From IMG/VR virus record IMGVR_UViG_3300044626_000761, positions 1-22,435 of that record: a stretch of 22,435 nucleotides of DNA. One strand, written 5' to 3'. Position 1 is the stretch's first letter. Each line of letters begins with the position of its first letter. Positions 8,764 to 14,416 of this stretch are shown in pieces. A program made the position numbers and the translations under genes. The stretch comes from a virus. Below the pieces are notes generated by a model. The model was not told the DNA's origin. It ran no database searches and saw only the letters and a list, made by a program, of their open reading frames with translations.

Positions 8764-9506
8764 TGAAATTTAACGAACCAATAAGCCCAAAAGGAATCGG
8801 ACGCAATCAAGTTGCATTCAATTTGCCAGCAACAGGCCAACTTATCGACTTAATACAACAAGAAGAAAACGACGACTCAACACAAGTTAATTTGCAAGAT
8901 GCCGTTTCACGTTCTACAGCCTTAAGCCGTGTAATTGCATACAGCGCCGCGTCAAGCGCAATTGCAAATAATTACGCAGAACCTTTTGGGCTAGCTCAAA
9001 TAAAAGACTTTACAATCAACCACGCTGGCACTTCAAATTGGAGCCAAGTGACAGTAACCTTTAAAACTGATTTCGCTTATAAATACGGTCCAGAAAATGC
9101 AAATTACTTTTTAAGTGCAGATGGATCAACAATAAAAGTTAATCGTTCAGGATGGTACCAAGTGCAAGCCATGTTGTATATTGGCGATCACCACGGCAAT
9201 CATGTTTATATGCTTAAAGCATATTCAGAAGAGCAAATAGACCAAGTCTTGCATGGTGGTGATTATGTTGAAACAAATGATTATCCAACATTACGCCTTT
9301 CACAATTAGTGCCCGTAATTGGCTTCGATATTTACAAAGAAAATAAGCCGAATATTGGGGCAACTGAAAGCGGTGGTTTTAAACTCGATCTTTTTATATA
9401 TGGATTGACTCATAACATAACAATTACCAATGCAAATTCGCAATTATGGCTCCAAGCAATATGGTTAGCCCCCTTAAGAAATTCAATCACACTTAATCCG
9501 TCATAA
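8763..9506 (+). CDS. Putative tail fibre / receptor-binding protein with jelly-roll-like domain
   Basis: A 247-residue protein starting in TAATG with the preceding gene. Residues 1-70 are polar and helical (LIDLIQQEENDDSTQVNLQDAVSRSTALSRVI), possibly a trimerisation or attachment region. Residues about 120-247 are strand-rich: DGSTIKVNRSGWYQVQAMLYIGD, then FKLDLFIYGLTHNITITNANSQLWLQAIWLAPL. A 'G-W/Y-Y-x-V-x-a-x-l' strand followed by a final 'S-x-L-x-l-x-a-I-W' strand resembles C1q/TNF-like jelly rolls at the tips of phage fibres. It lies last but one in the tail cluster, where receptor-binding proteins often lie. This fold assignment is an inference from strand pattern, not a confirmed family match. 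Confidence 0.42.
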   Translation: MKFNEPISPKGIGRNQVAFNLPATGQLIDLIQQEENDDSTQVNLQDAVSRSTALSRVIAYSAASSAIANNYAEPFGLAQIKDFTINHAGTSNWSQVTVTFKTDFAYKYGPENANYFLSADGSTIKVNRSGWYQVQAMLYIGDHHGNHVYMLKAYSEEQIDQVLHGGDYVETNDYPTLRLSQLVPVIGFDIYKENKPNIGATESGGFKLDLFIYGLTHNITITNANSQLWLQAIWLAPLRNSITLNPS

Positions 9507-9511
9507 ATAAT

Positions 9512-10003
9512 ATGGAATTTTACACAGGCCTTACAGGCAAAGACACAGTAGTTCAAACATTCGATTTTAGCACCCTTGATACCGCCGCCTATGCAAGTGG
9601 TGACATCCTTACAAGTTCTGCAATTGCAGTAAGTGGAGCCCGTTATTTGGGCATGGGTGGCGTTGTTGAACGCATCATTCTGAAAGAAACAACAGGCGGA
9701 ACTTTGCAACTGCCAGATTTGCGCCTTTGGATATTTGGCGACTCAATAACACCAGCCGCTCGAAATGCACCACAGGCGTTCATTAGTTCACAGCTTTCAT
9801 TCTTGGTTGGATACGTCGACATTGCGGCGGGTTCTTGGATAAATGGAGCTACAGGAGTTGCGGTTAATACGGTTACGCCAGCTTTGCACTTTGTTTGCCA
9901 GCCAACGTCCAAAACGTTGTATATCGTACCAGAATGCAAGTCTGCAGAAACCTACGCATCTGGAGCTACGATCACAGGGCAAATCGTGGTAACACGTAAT
10001 TAA
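9512..10003 (+). CDS. Putative virion surface / decoration protein
   Basis: A 163-residue, cysteine-poor, beta-rich protein at the end of the rightward virion cluster. The pattern 'FDFSTLDTAAYASGDIL', then 'ARYLGMGGVVERIIL', 'LRLWIFGD' and 'ITGQIVVTRN' resembles a group of small phage proteins that show 'AYASGDxL' early, a 'hxxhhLhD' strand mid-chain and a final 'xVVTR'-like strand. I recall these as virion or decoration proteins of unknown detail. No Shine-Dalgarno site is seen before the ATG at 9512, which lies 5 nt past the previous stop, so coupling is possible. It is followed by a hairpin whose U-run faces the opposite direction. Exact role unknown. Confidence 0.45.
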   Translation: MEFYTGLTGKDTVVQTFDFSTLDTAAYASGDILTSSAIAVSGARYLGMGGVVERIILKETTGGTLQLPDLRLWIFGDSITPAARNAPQAFISSQLSFLVGYVDIAAGSWINGATGVAVNTVTPALHFVCQPTSKTLYIVPECKSAETYASGATITGQIVVTRN

Positions 10004-10005
10004 AT

Positions 10006-10036
10006 AAAAAAAACCACAAGGGGAAGAACCTTGTGG
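10006..10036 (-). terminator. Leftward intrinsic terminator, distal
   Basis: Perfect 8-bp stem: CCACAAGG at 10014-10021 pairs with CCTTGTGG at 10029-10036, loop of 7. On the plus strand it is preceded by eight A (10006-10013) and followed by CCTAATT, so only the minus-strand RNA has the stem followed by a U8 tract. It would stop leftward transcripts before they run antisense into the tail genes. It may also weakly stop rightward transcription, but lacks a U tract in that sense. Confidence 0.72.
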
Positions 10037-10099
10037 CCTAATTAGAAGACTTTACTTATTAACCTTTTGGAAAAAATTAATTAGTGAATGCAATATAAT

Positions 10100-10135
10100 A
10101 AAAAAGTCCAAATTAATCCCATTTAATTTGAACTT
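10100..10135 (-). terminator. Leftward intrinsic terminator of the 36-aa minus gene
   Basis: A 13-bp hairpin (arms 10104-10116 and 10123-10135, loop TCCCAT). On the plus strand one pair is a C-A mismatch (10108/10131). On the minus strand the same position is a G-U wobble, so the RNA folds better as leftward RNA, and it is followed by U6 (complement of 10100-10105). It lies 57 nt beyond the stop codon of the minus-strand gene at 10192-10302, the right place for that gene's terminator. Confidence 0.7.
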
Positions 10136-10191
10136 TCTGTAATACCTTAATATCATGCGAAGAATATTAAGTGATTTATATTGCAAATATA

Positions 10192-10302
10192 TTACTTTTG
10201 CACTTGTTCTGCAAGCGCTAAATCTTCGGCTTCTTCTTTTGATAAGCCACAGCAGTATTGCAATATCGCAGCCCTTTCTTCAAATAAATCTTGATTAAAC
10301 AT
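10192..10302 (-). CDS. 36-residue minus-strand small protein (ERAAI...GLSxEEAE motif)
   Basis: The only convincing minus-strand gene in the window. It encodes 36 residues with the central run FEERAAILQYCCGLSKEEAE followed by DLALAEQVQK. The pattern ERAAIxxxxxGLSxEEAExLA recurs, as I recall, in small phage and plasmid proteins and at the ends of some larger replication-associated proteins; function unknown. It looks like a short two-helix hairpin. Support for a real gene: the coherent amphipathic sequence, the motif, and two leftward intrinsic terminators downstream (10100-10135 and 10006-10036). The start codon (10300-10302) overlaps the rightward gene start at 10301 by two bases, so the two mRNAs must be antisense at their 5' ends. 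A weak AGGT lies 8 nt upstream. A -7-like TACTTTTG is present at 10317-10324 (minus) but without a matching -33 element. Confidence 0.66.
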   Translation of the reverse strand: MFNQDLFEERAAILQYCCGLSKEEAEDLALAEQVQK

Positions 10303-10519
10303 GAAAGTTACCTACACAAAAGTAGATGGTAAAATATTCTCTATATATACCGAAAAGTTAAGCACGATTGAAGCACTTATTCAGGATGCTAATATAAGTC
10401 ATATTGAATGCTTTTTTGTTACACAAAGAGAAAAACAAATATTGTGCAAATTTTTTGAAAAAAAATATCTTGTGCAAAACCTTGAATTCATGCGGTCAGT
10501 AAGGGTATATAAAAAATAA
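10301..10519 (+). CDS. Hypothetical protein, 72 aa
   Basis: A 72-residue basic protein (MKVTYTKVDGKIFSIYTEKL at the start, RSVRVYKK at the end) with an apparent strand-strand-helix-strand-strand-helix order; aromatic and lysine content is high in the second half. No family was recognised. No Shine-Dalgarno site precedes the ATG; the start codon overlaps that of the divergent minus gene. A -7-like TACTTTTG at 10193-10200 could serve a promoter with a leader of about 90 nt, but no TTTG lies at the right distance upstream, so this is weak. The gene ends just before the first of the two paired promoters. It may be an early regulatory or host-takeover protein, but nothing in the sequence proves it. 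Confidence 0.55.
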   Translation: MKVTYTKVDGKIFSIYTEKLSTIEALIQDANISHIECFFVTQREKQILCKFFEKKYLVQNLEFMRSVRVYKK

Positions 10520-10522
10520 ATA

Positions 10523-10550
10523 AAAAAAAGTTTTGCAAGTGGTTAAAAAA
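10523..10550 (+). repeat. Promoter core direct repeat, copy 1
   Basis: 28 bp identical to 10808-10835: seven A, then GTTTTGCAAGTGGTT, then six A. It covers the -33 box and most of the spacer of the promoter at 10532-10562. Confidence 0.9.
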
Positions 10551-10562
10551 GCCTTATATTTG
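10532..10562 (+). promoter_or_regulatory. Bacteroidota-type promoter, copy 1
   Basis: TTTG at 10532-10535 and TATATTTG at 10555-10562 match the Bacteroidota -33 TTTG / -7 TAnnTTTG consensus with a 19-nt spacer. Transcription would start near 10569, about 33 nt before the ATG at 10602, whose leader contains CGGAGACGGAC. The same core occurs again at 10808, which argues against chance. Confidence 0.85.
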
Positions 10563-10601
10563 TATCAACAAACAAGCACAATAACAAAAACGGAGACGGA
10601 C

Positions 10602-10805
10602 ATGAAAAGCTCAACAATATTAACAACAACACTAGGTAGAACAAAGAAAATTGTTCTTGCAAGAAATACAGAATGGGGGGTCAGTCCTTATTCATATATG
10701 AACCACAAACAAGCAGCAAAAAAAGTAGAAGAATTGAAAGCAATGGGCATCGATGCTTGGTTTAGCGAGTACGATCACGTAAAGTATATTTATGTAAATC
10801 AATAA
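10602..10805 (+). CDS. Small promoter-led protein, 67 aa
   Basis: A 67-residue protein. The ATG at 10602 is chosen because it lies 8 nt after GGAG and downstream of the predicted transcription start; the frame is open further upstream but that part contains the promoter. The C-terminal half, NHKQAAKKVEELKAMGIDAWF followed by SEYDHVKYIYVNQ, has the helix-strand-strand shape of a small SPOR-like or alpha/beta fold, in which a helix with 'AxxxVxxLxxxGIDAxF' is followed by two strands. I recall similar short phage proteins without known role. Having its own strong promoter at the start of the DNA-metabolism half suggests early expression. Function not assigned. Confidence 0.7.
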   Translation: MKSSTILTTTLGRTKKIVLARNTEWGVSPYSYMNHKQAAKKVEELKAMGIDAWFSEYDHVKYIYVNQ

Positions 10806-10807
10806 AT

Positions 10808-10835
10808 AAAAAAAGTTTTGCAAGTGGTTAAAAAA
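10808..10835 (+). repeat. Promoter core direct repeat, copy 2
   Basis: 28 bp identical to 10523-10550, 285 bp downstream; it overlaps the -33 box and spacer of the promoter at 10817-10848. Confidence 0.9.
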
Positions 10836-10848
10836 TATTATAATTTTG
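10817..10848 (+). promoter_or_regulatory. Bacteroidota-type promoter, copy 2
   Basis: TTTG at 10817-10820 and TAATTTTG at 10841-10848, spacer 20 nt, matching the -33 TTTG / -7 TAnnTTTG consensus. It is the probable main promoter for the long overlapping gene string that begins at 10875 and includes the recombination and replication genes. No terminator is seen between it and 16578. Confidence 0.85.
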
Positions 10849-10874
10849 AAACAACAAATAAACGGAGAAAGAAC

Positions 10875-11045
10875 ATGGAAACGTACGAAGAACTAATCAA
10901 GCAACGCGACTATTACAAAAGCGTTGCAGATAAGCACAACAACTTAATTGACAATGCAAAATTCTGGATCGGGCTGGTAATTGTGATCTTGATCAGCAGC
11001 GTCGAATATGACATTGTTTACGAATTTATAAGGAGCTTATTATGA
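10875..11045 (+). CDS. Small single-span membrane protein, 56 aa
   Basis: A 56-residue protein. The ATG at 10875 follows ACGGAGAAAGAAC, with GGAG well spaced, and lies downstream of the promoter at 10817-10848. Residues 1-26 form a charged helix (TYEELIKQRDYYKSVADKHNN). A hydrophobic stretch at about residues 29-42 (FWIGLVIVILISSV) could be a short membrane segment, and the C-terminus is again hydrophobic (IVYEFIRSLL). It is the first gene of the long operon. Its stop overlaps the next start as ATGA. Small membrane proteins early in phage operons sometimes act against superinfection or host processes, but there is no direct evidence here. Confidence 0.65.
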   Translation: METYEELIKQRDYYKSVADKHNNLIDNAKFWIGLVIVILISSVEYDIVYEFIRSLL

Positions 11046-11248
11046 ACGAATGGCTAACGCCAAAAGAAGTCGCAACCTTACTGAAAGTTTCACGCGTCTA
11101 TGTCGATTACCTTATTAAAGGTCGATTGCGAAAACTGAAGAACAGAACGTACACTACGCCCCCCGTATTTACAAACTTGCAAAAAACAGACTGTGAACAA
11201 AAGTCACATTATTTAATACATTATCGAGAACTGGAGAAGTTGAAATGA
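11042..11248 (+). CDS. Excisionase-like helix-turn-helix protein (HTH_17)
   Basis: A 68-residue protein with an N-terminal winged-helix motif: WLTPKEVATLLKVSRVYVDYLIKGRLRKLK at about residues 4-33. This is the MerR/Xis-like 'excisionase family' pattern, in which 'hTxxEhAxhLxVSxxTVxxhhxxGxLxxhk' forms the recognition and wing elements. The C-terminus is short and basic, so it probably binds DNA as a small regulator. AAGGAG precedes the ATG, and it overlaps both neighbours by ATGA (4 nt), so it is translated with them. Without an integrase in the window, a regulatory or replication role is as likely as excision. The call is good for the fold, weak for function. Confidence 0.75.
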   Translation: MNEWLTPKEVATLLKVSRVYVDYLIKGRLRKLKNRTYTTPPVFTNLQKTDCEQKSHYLIHYRELEKLK

Positions 11249-12141
11249 TAAAAGTATACAGCCAAGCCGACAGCCTAGCGCATCAAGGTTTAAACATTCT
11301 TATTTATGGTGATCCTGGTATTGGAAAAACCACACTCGCAAACACCGCACCAAATCCACTTGTTTTGGATTTCGACAGAGGTTCTCACAGAGCTTCGCAC
11401 CGCCGTGGAAACGTCGTGCAGTTTGATTCATATCAAGATATCATAAGCTCACAAAAAGAGCTCACAGACCTTATAACAAAACATGAATCAGTCGTAATCG
11501 ATACCGCTGGCACCATGATTGAACTTATGCAGATGTACTTGCAAACATCACAGCCAGCACTTGCAAGAAACGGTATTAAGCTCTGGGGCGAAACAAAGAA
11601 GCTATTTGCGGAATTTTTTGCACCTTTGAAGTTAAGTGGTAAAAATGTCATATTTCTTGCTCATGCAAAAGAAAAAGAAGAAGGTGACTTTAGGATCAAA
11701 CGTCCACTTGTTCAAGGCGGATCTTATGACTTGCTTATGCAATCATGTGACTTGGTCGGGTATTACACGACCGTAAACAACAAGCGCATCTTGACTTTTG
11801 ATTTAAGCGATACCGTAACCGCAAAAAATTGCGCTGGTATCGAACCCGTGCTTATTCAAGAAGTTGATTCAATGGGCGGTACGCTCGAAAACATCATAAA
11901 GCACACGCACGAATCTCTTGTGAAACGTTCTAAAGAACAAGAAGAGGCAATTAGCCTTGTAAGCGACTGGATGCAGAAAGCAATGACTTCAAAGGATGCA
12001 AACAAGTTTATGCAAGAAATGGCAAAAGCCAATTTGCAAGCAAGCATAAAAAAAGCGGTTTGGGCTGGTGTGCAACAAACATTTAATAGCCGTGGTCTTG
12101 CATACAATGTTGAAAGCAAGTTATGGGAGGGCGCGCAATGA
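11245..12141 (+). CDS. RecA-like recombinase / annealing ATPase (Sak4-like, AAA_24)
   Basis: A 298-residue P-loop ATPase. Walker A is GDPGIGKTT at residues 22-30, followed by LVLDFDRGSHRA. Walker B is SVVIDTAG with D86. KNVIFLAHAKEKEEGDFRIKRPLVQG around residue 130-155 matches the segment typical of phage nucleotide-binding proteins of PF13479 / Sak4 type. Sak4 proteins are shortened RecA relatives that anneal or pair single-stranded DNA, helped by a cognate SSB. A likely nuclease partner lies two genes downstream (12415-13014), and an SSB-like protein is at 22085. The start is in an ATGA overlap with the preceding gene, with GGAG upstream. A generic phage ATPase remains the alternative. Confidence 0.8.
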   Translation: MIKVYSQADSLAHQGLNILIYGDPGIGKTTLANTAPNPLVLDFDRGSHRASHRRGNVVQFDSYQDIISSQKELTDLITKHESVVIDTAGTMIELMQMYLQTSQPALARNGIKLWGETKKLFAEFFAPLKLSGKNVIFLAHAKEKEEGDFRIKRPLVQGGSYDLLMQSCDLVGYYTTVNNKRILTFDLSDTVTAKNCAGIEPVLIQEVDSMGGTLENIIKHTHESLVKRSKEQEEAISLVSDWMQKAMTSKDANKFMQEMAKANLQASIKKAVWAGVQQTFNSRGLAYNVESKLWEGAQ

Positions 12142-12422
12142 TAAATATAAATAAAGTAATCGAAGAAAACATAATAGAATATTACAGCGACTTTCAATCG
12201 CTAAGCGATTTGCAAGACGATTACACAGGCTTTATAAGTTTGCCAGATCGCAATTCAGATCTTTGCAAAGATATTTATACAATCATTAAACGTGACTTAA
12301 TGGCACAATGTAAAACAGATATTATGCATTATATCCTTGAGGATGTTTGCAACTTGATCGACTGGGATTATATCACAGGCGAACTCCAGAACTACTACTT
12401 TGCGGAGCCCTCACATGATTAA
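12138..12422 (+). CDS. Hypothetical acidic protein between recombinase and exonuclease
   Basis: A 94-residue acidic protein (many D, E, Y and I). The ATG at 12138 is preferred over an in-frame ATG at 12123, as GGGAGGG at 12125-12131 is well spaced for 12138 and the start forms an ATGA overlap with the ATPase stop. The sequence is helical with repeated 'DxY' and 'LxDxxDY' pieces, and no family was recognised. It overlaps the exonuclease gene by 8 nt. Because it lies between a Sak4-like ATPase and a RecB-like exonuclease, it may help one of them, but this is only context. Confidence 0.68.
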   Translation: MININKVIEENIIEYYSDFQSLSDLQDDYTGFISLPDRNSDLCKDIYTIIKRDLMAQCKTDIMHYILEDVCNLIDWDYITGELQNYYFAEPSHD

Positions 12423-13014
12423 AGTAAGTGCAACAAATCTGGAATCATACAGAAGGTATATAAACGAGCGCATCACTCTTGATGCGCTTGTGGATTCAAT
12501 CTTAAAACGCTTCGAACCAAATGACAAAATGATCAAAGGAACCAAGTTTCACGAGATGCTACAAAGCAAAGATCCAGCACCGTATAAAGAGTACTTTTCA
12601 CAGGATTGCATAACAGCATCTCGCAACTTTATGGATTACCGCAGTCCCCTTTTTGAAATCAAAGTGCGTAAAACTTATGAAACAAAACGGGGGCTTGTTT
12701 CACTCACTGGAATGGCGGATCAAATTATTGGCAATAAGGTCGTTGAAATCAAAACAACGTATTCACCTATCCAATATGAAACCTATGCAGATTCTTTGCA
12801 ATGGCGTGTCTATTGCGATGTATTCCAAGCTCCAGAAGTGCAATACAATGTTTTTGAATTTAAAGACACGCTAGCAAATGATTTTAAAAATTGCGCATTC
12901 TTTAATTTCTTTGCGCCCGCAAATAATCATGAAACCGTAAATCAATGGGTTTCTGATTACACAGACTTTTTATACTTGGTCGGCCTTGAAAACGCTCTGG
13001 AGGTGCAACTATGA
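12415..13014 (+). CDS. PD-(D/E)XK exonuclease, RecB/Cas4-like (phage recombination)
   Basis: A 199-residue nuclease with the RecB/Cas4-like motif set in order: G42-x-x-F45-H46 (GTKFHEML), then GMAD with D102, then VVEIKTT with E111 and K113, then QWRVYC with Q129 and Y133. This is the PD-(D/E)XK core of phage exonucleases that resect double-strand ends to provide ssDNA for annealing proteins. The start is the ATG at 12415, 8 nt after GGAG; a TTG further upstream is in frame but not needed. It overlaps the previous gene by 8 nt and the next small frame by ATGA. Pairing with the Sak4-like ATPase suggests a recombination module. No iron-sulphur cysteine cluster is seen, which favours a RecB-type over a Cas4-type enzyme. 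Confidence 0.82.
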   Translation: MIKVSATNLESYRRYINERITLDALVDSILKRFEPNDKMIKGTKFHEMLQSKDPAPYKEYFSQDCITASRNFMDYRSPLFEIKVRKTYETKRGLVSLTGMADQIIGNKVVEIKTTYSPIQYETYADSLQWRVYCDVFQAPEVQYNVFEFKDTLANDFKNCAFFNFFAPANNHETVNQWVSDYTDFLYLVGLENALEVQL

Positions 13015-13100
13015 ACATGACACGCCAAATGTTTAGAAGTCAATATGCATCTTGGTTATTATTCTGGAGGTGCTTATGCAAAAAGTTATTCAATACCTAG
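13011..13100 (+). CDS. 29-codon leader-like small ORF
   Basis: A short frame of 29 residues beginning MNMTRQMFRS and ending in KKLFNT. It has a strong CTGGAGGTGCAACT ribosome-binding site and an ATGA overlap with the exonuclease stop, so it should be translated. Its end overlaps the next gene by 25 nt. The same 11-nt sequence TCTGGAGGTGC precedes both this ATG (12996-13006) and the next gene's ATG (13063-13073). It may be a relic of a small duplication or a coupling leader, and no function is claimed. The sequence WLLFWRCLCKKL is hydrophobic but too short for a firm membrane call. Confidence 0.4.
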   Translation: MNMTRQMFRSQYASWLLFWRCLCKKLFNT

Positions 13101-13543
13101 GAATGCCAGATTCATTCAAAAAGGATATACCAATGAGCGTGCAACTTAAAGCCGAACGGCTTAAGTTGTTCCCGCAAAATAAAAAGCAAAAAGCGGAAAT
13201 TGCACGGCGTAATTATTCACATGAACAAGTCACAAAAATACTTTCTTTGAATAAAGTTGAATCAATTGAAACTACCGTATTTTATTTTATTCATGAAGCT
13301 TGCGCCTTGCTTGGTATAAATTTCAACGACTTGAACACAAAAAAAGCAAATAAATACACTGGTGTCAATTATGACCTTTTTGCATTGGTTTACTTCTTAA
13401 GAAGCCGTGAAATTTGCCAGCTGAATTTTATGCAAAAATATATTTTTGAAAGATCTGTATATAATTACAAACGGCATATTCCTGACTACATAAACAAAAA
13501 AAGATACATCGATTTATTTAATTATTTGGATACACTGCTATGA
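13076..13543 (+). CDS. DnaA domain IV-like DNA-binding protein, diverged copy
   Basis: A 155-residue helical protein. The ATG at 13076 follows GGAGG at 13066-13070. An in-frame ATG at 13133 with AAGGAT upstream would give a protein beginning MSVQLKAERLKLF, matching the start of the related gene at 13979, so either start is possible. Residues about 86-135 (DLNTKKANKYTGVNYDLFALVYFLRSREI..., ending SVYNYKRHI) follow the same helix order as the DnaA domain IV-like region of the 13979 protein. The 'DHTTVxHA' signature of DnaA is not kept (ERSVYNYKRH). It has no ATPase domain. Likely role: DNA binding in phage replication or its control. Confidence in homology to the neighbour is moderate. Confidence 0.6.
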   Translation: MQKVIQYLGMPDSFKKDIPMSVQLKAERLKLFPQNKKQKAEIARRNYSHEQVTKILSLNKVESIETTVFYFIHEACALLGINFNDLNTKKANKYTGVNYDLFALVYFLRSREICQLNFMQKYIFERSVYNYKRHIPDYINKKRYIDLFNYLDTLL

Positions 13544-13749
13544 AGTGGCAATTGCTAACAGACCACACAGCACATGGCGAATGGGTTCTTTTAAAGTGGG
13601 AAGTTATGGGCGAAATACGATACAAAATCGGACGCCTTGATCACGATGGTTTCGGCTTCATGTGTTTGCACCCTTTCGAATATTTAAACGTACGAGAATT
13701 AATGAATTTAACAGCATTTTATTTTAGGATTAAGGAGATAAGAGAATGA
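13540..13749 (+). CDS. Hypothetical protein, 69 aa (paired with the next gene)
   Basis: A 69-residue protein overlapping the previous gene by ATGA. It starts MKWQLLTDHTAHGEWVLLKW and is rich in tryptophan and phenylalanine, with a beta-strand pattern followed by a short helix. It resembles the next gene's product in the opening 'M-x-W-x-x-L', a 'G-x-(W/I)-V-L-(L/R)' strand near residue 15, and overall size, which suggests the two are diverged relatives. No known family was recognised. It lies between the two DnaA-IV-like genes and may be a co-factor for one of them. Confidence 0.62.
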   Translation: MKWQLLTDHTAHGEWVLLKWEVMGEIRYKIGRLDHDGFGFMCLHPFEYLNVRELMNLTAFYFRIKEIRE

Positions 13750-13982
13750 ATTGGAAAAAATTAGAATACGGCAAATGGCCAAAAGGCAAAATTGTACTAC
13801 GGATAGTATCTGACACTGGATATGTAAATTTTGAAATTGTTGAAATTAAAAAAAACAATGTAAGTAATCAAACTTATTTTATTAAGAACAAGGACGGAAT
13901 AAATAAAATAATTAGCATTGATTCTATATTCGATACCGAACCGCATTACATTGAACTTGATAATCTGGAGATGCCGTCATGA
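13746..13982 (+). CDS. Hypothetical protein, 78 aa (paired with the previous gene)
   Basis: A 78-residue, strand-rich protein (MNWKKLEYGKWPKGKIVLRI, then YVNFEIVEIKKNN) overlapping both neighbours by ATGA; AAGGAGAT precedes the ATG. Similar in size, opening and strand order to the product of the preceding gene. The C-terminus is acidic (DTEPHYIELDNLEMPS). No family was recognised. It sits directly before the clearer DnaA-IV-like gene. Confidence 0.62.
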   Translation: MNWKKLEYGKWPKGKIVLRIVSDTGYVNFEIVEIKKNNVSNQTYFIKNKDGINKIISIDSIFDTEPHYIELDNLEMPS

Positions 13983-14416
13983 CACTTAGCGAACAACTGA
14001 AAGAAGAGAGGATAAAACTTTTTGGCATAACGTACAAGCCAAAACAAGAAAAGCTTATTGGCGAAACGCCCGAGATAATGAAAAAATACATATACAAAAA
14101 AAACAGCTTTGACAAAGATCCAGATCTTGCAATAAACAAAATTACAACTTGGCTAGCTCAAGAAAAGCAAGTAGACATCGACGACATTTATTCAAATAAA
14201 AGATACCGTAGTTTAGCAGATGCAAGGCATATTTTGTTTTTCTTACTTTATTTTACTTTGCCAATTACTCAAACTCACATAGGCGAAAAGTTTAATAAGC
14301 ATCCATCTTCAGTTGTGCACTCAATTATCAAAGTCAAATCTTTATTTATCGATTCGCTTGATTTTAAAGCGTTTATTAAGCAATTTGAAAGTTTTTATTT
14401 TGATAGGGTGGCATAA
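13979..14416 (+). CDS. Stand-alone DnaA domain IV-like DNA-binding protein
   Basis: A 145-residue protein. Residues 72-125 match the DnaA C-terminal DNA-binding domain: SNKRYRSLADARHILFFLL corresponds to the 'R...R..ARxIAhYLhR' helix, then PITQTHIGEKFN to 'shxEIGxxFG', then KHPSSVVHSIIKV to the signature '(D)HTTVhHAxxKI'. In DnaA this domain reads the DnaA box. There is no P-loop or AAA+ domain, so it can bind but not act as a DnaA-type initiator alone. It overlaps the previous gene by ATGA and the primase-helicase by one base (TAATG), which links it to replication. Known phage and plasmid relatives act as origin binders or as regulators of DnaA; which applies here is an inference. Confidence 0.78.
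   Translation: MTLSEQLKEERIKLFGITYKPKQEKLIGETPEIMKKYIYKKNSFDKDPDLAINKITTWLAQEKQVDIDDIYSNKRYRSLADARHILFFLLYFTLPITQTHIGEKFNKHPSSVVHSIIKVKSLFIDSLDFKAFIKQFESFYFDRVA

Noticed and set aside
9410-9939. Minus-strand frames opposite the last virion genes
   Set aside because: Cysteine-rich, biased products typical of antisense shadow frames; both plus genes fit their context better, and leftward terminators lie upstream at 10006-10135.
10193-10200. TACTTTTG as a -7 box for the gene at 10301
   Set aside because: Fits TAnnTTTG but no TTTG lies 19-21 nt upstream, and it coincides with the stop codon of the minus gene; too weak to list as a promoter.
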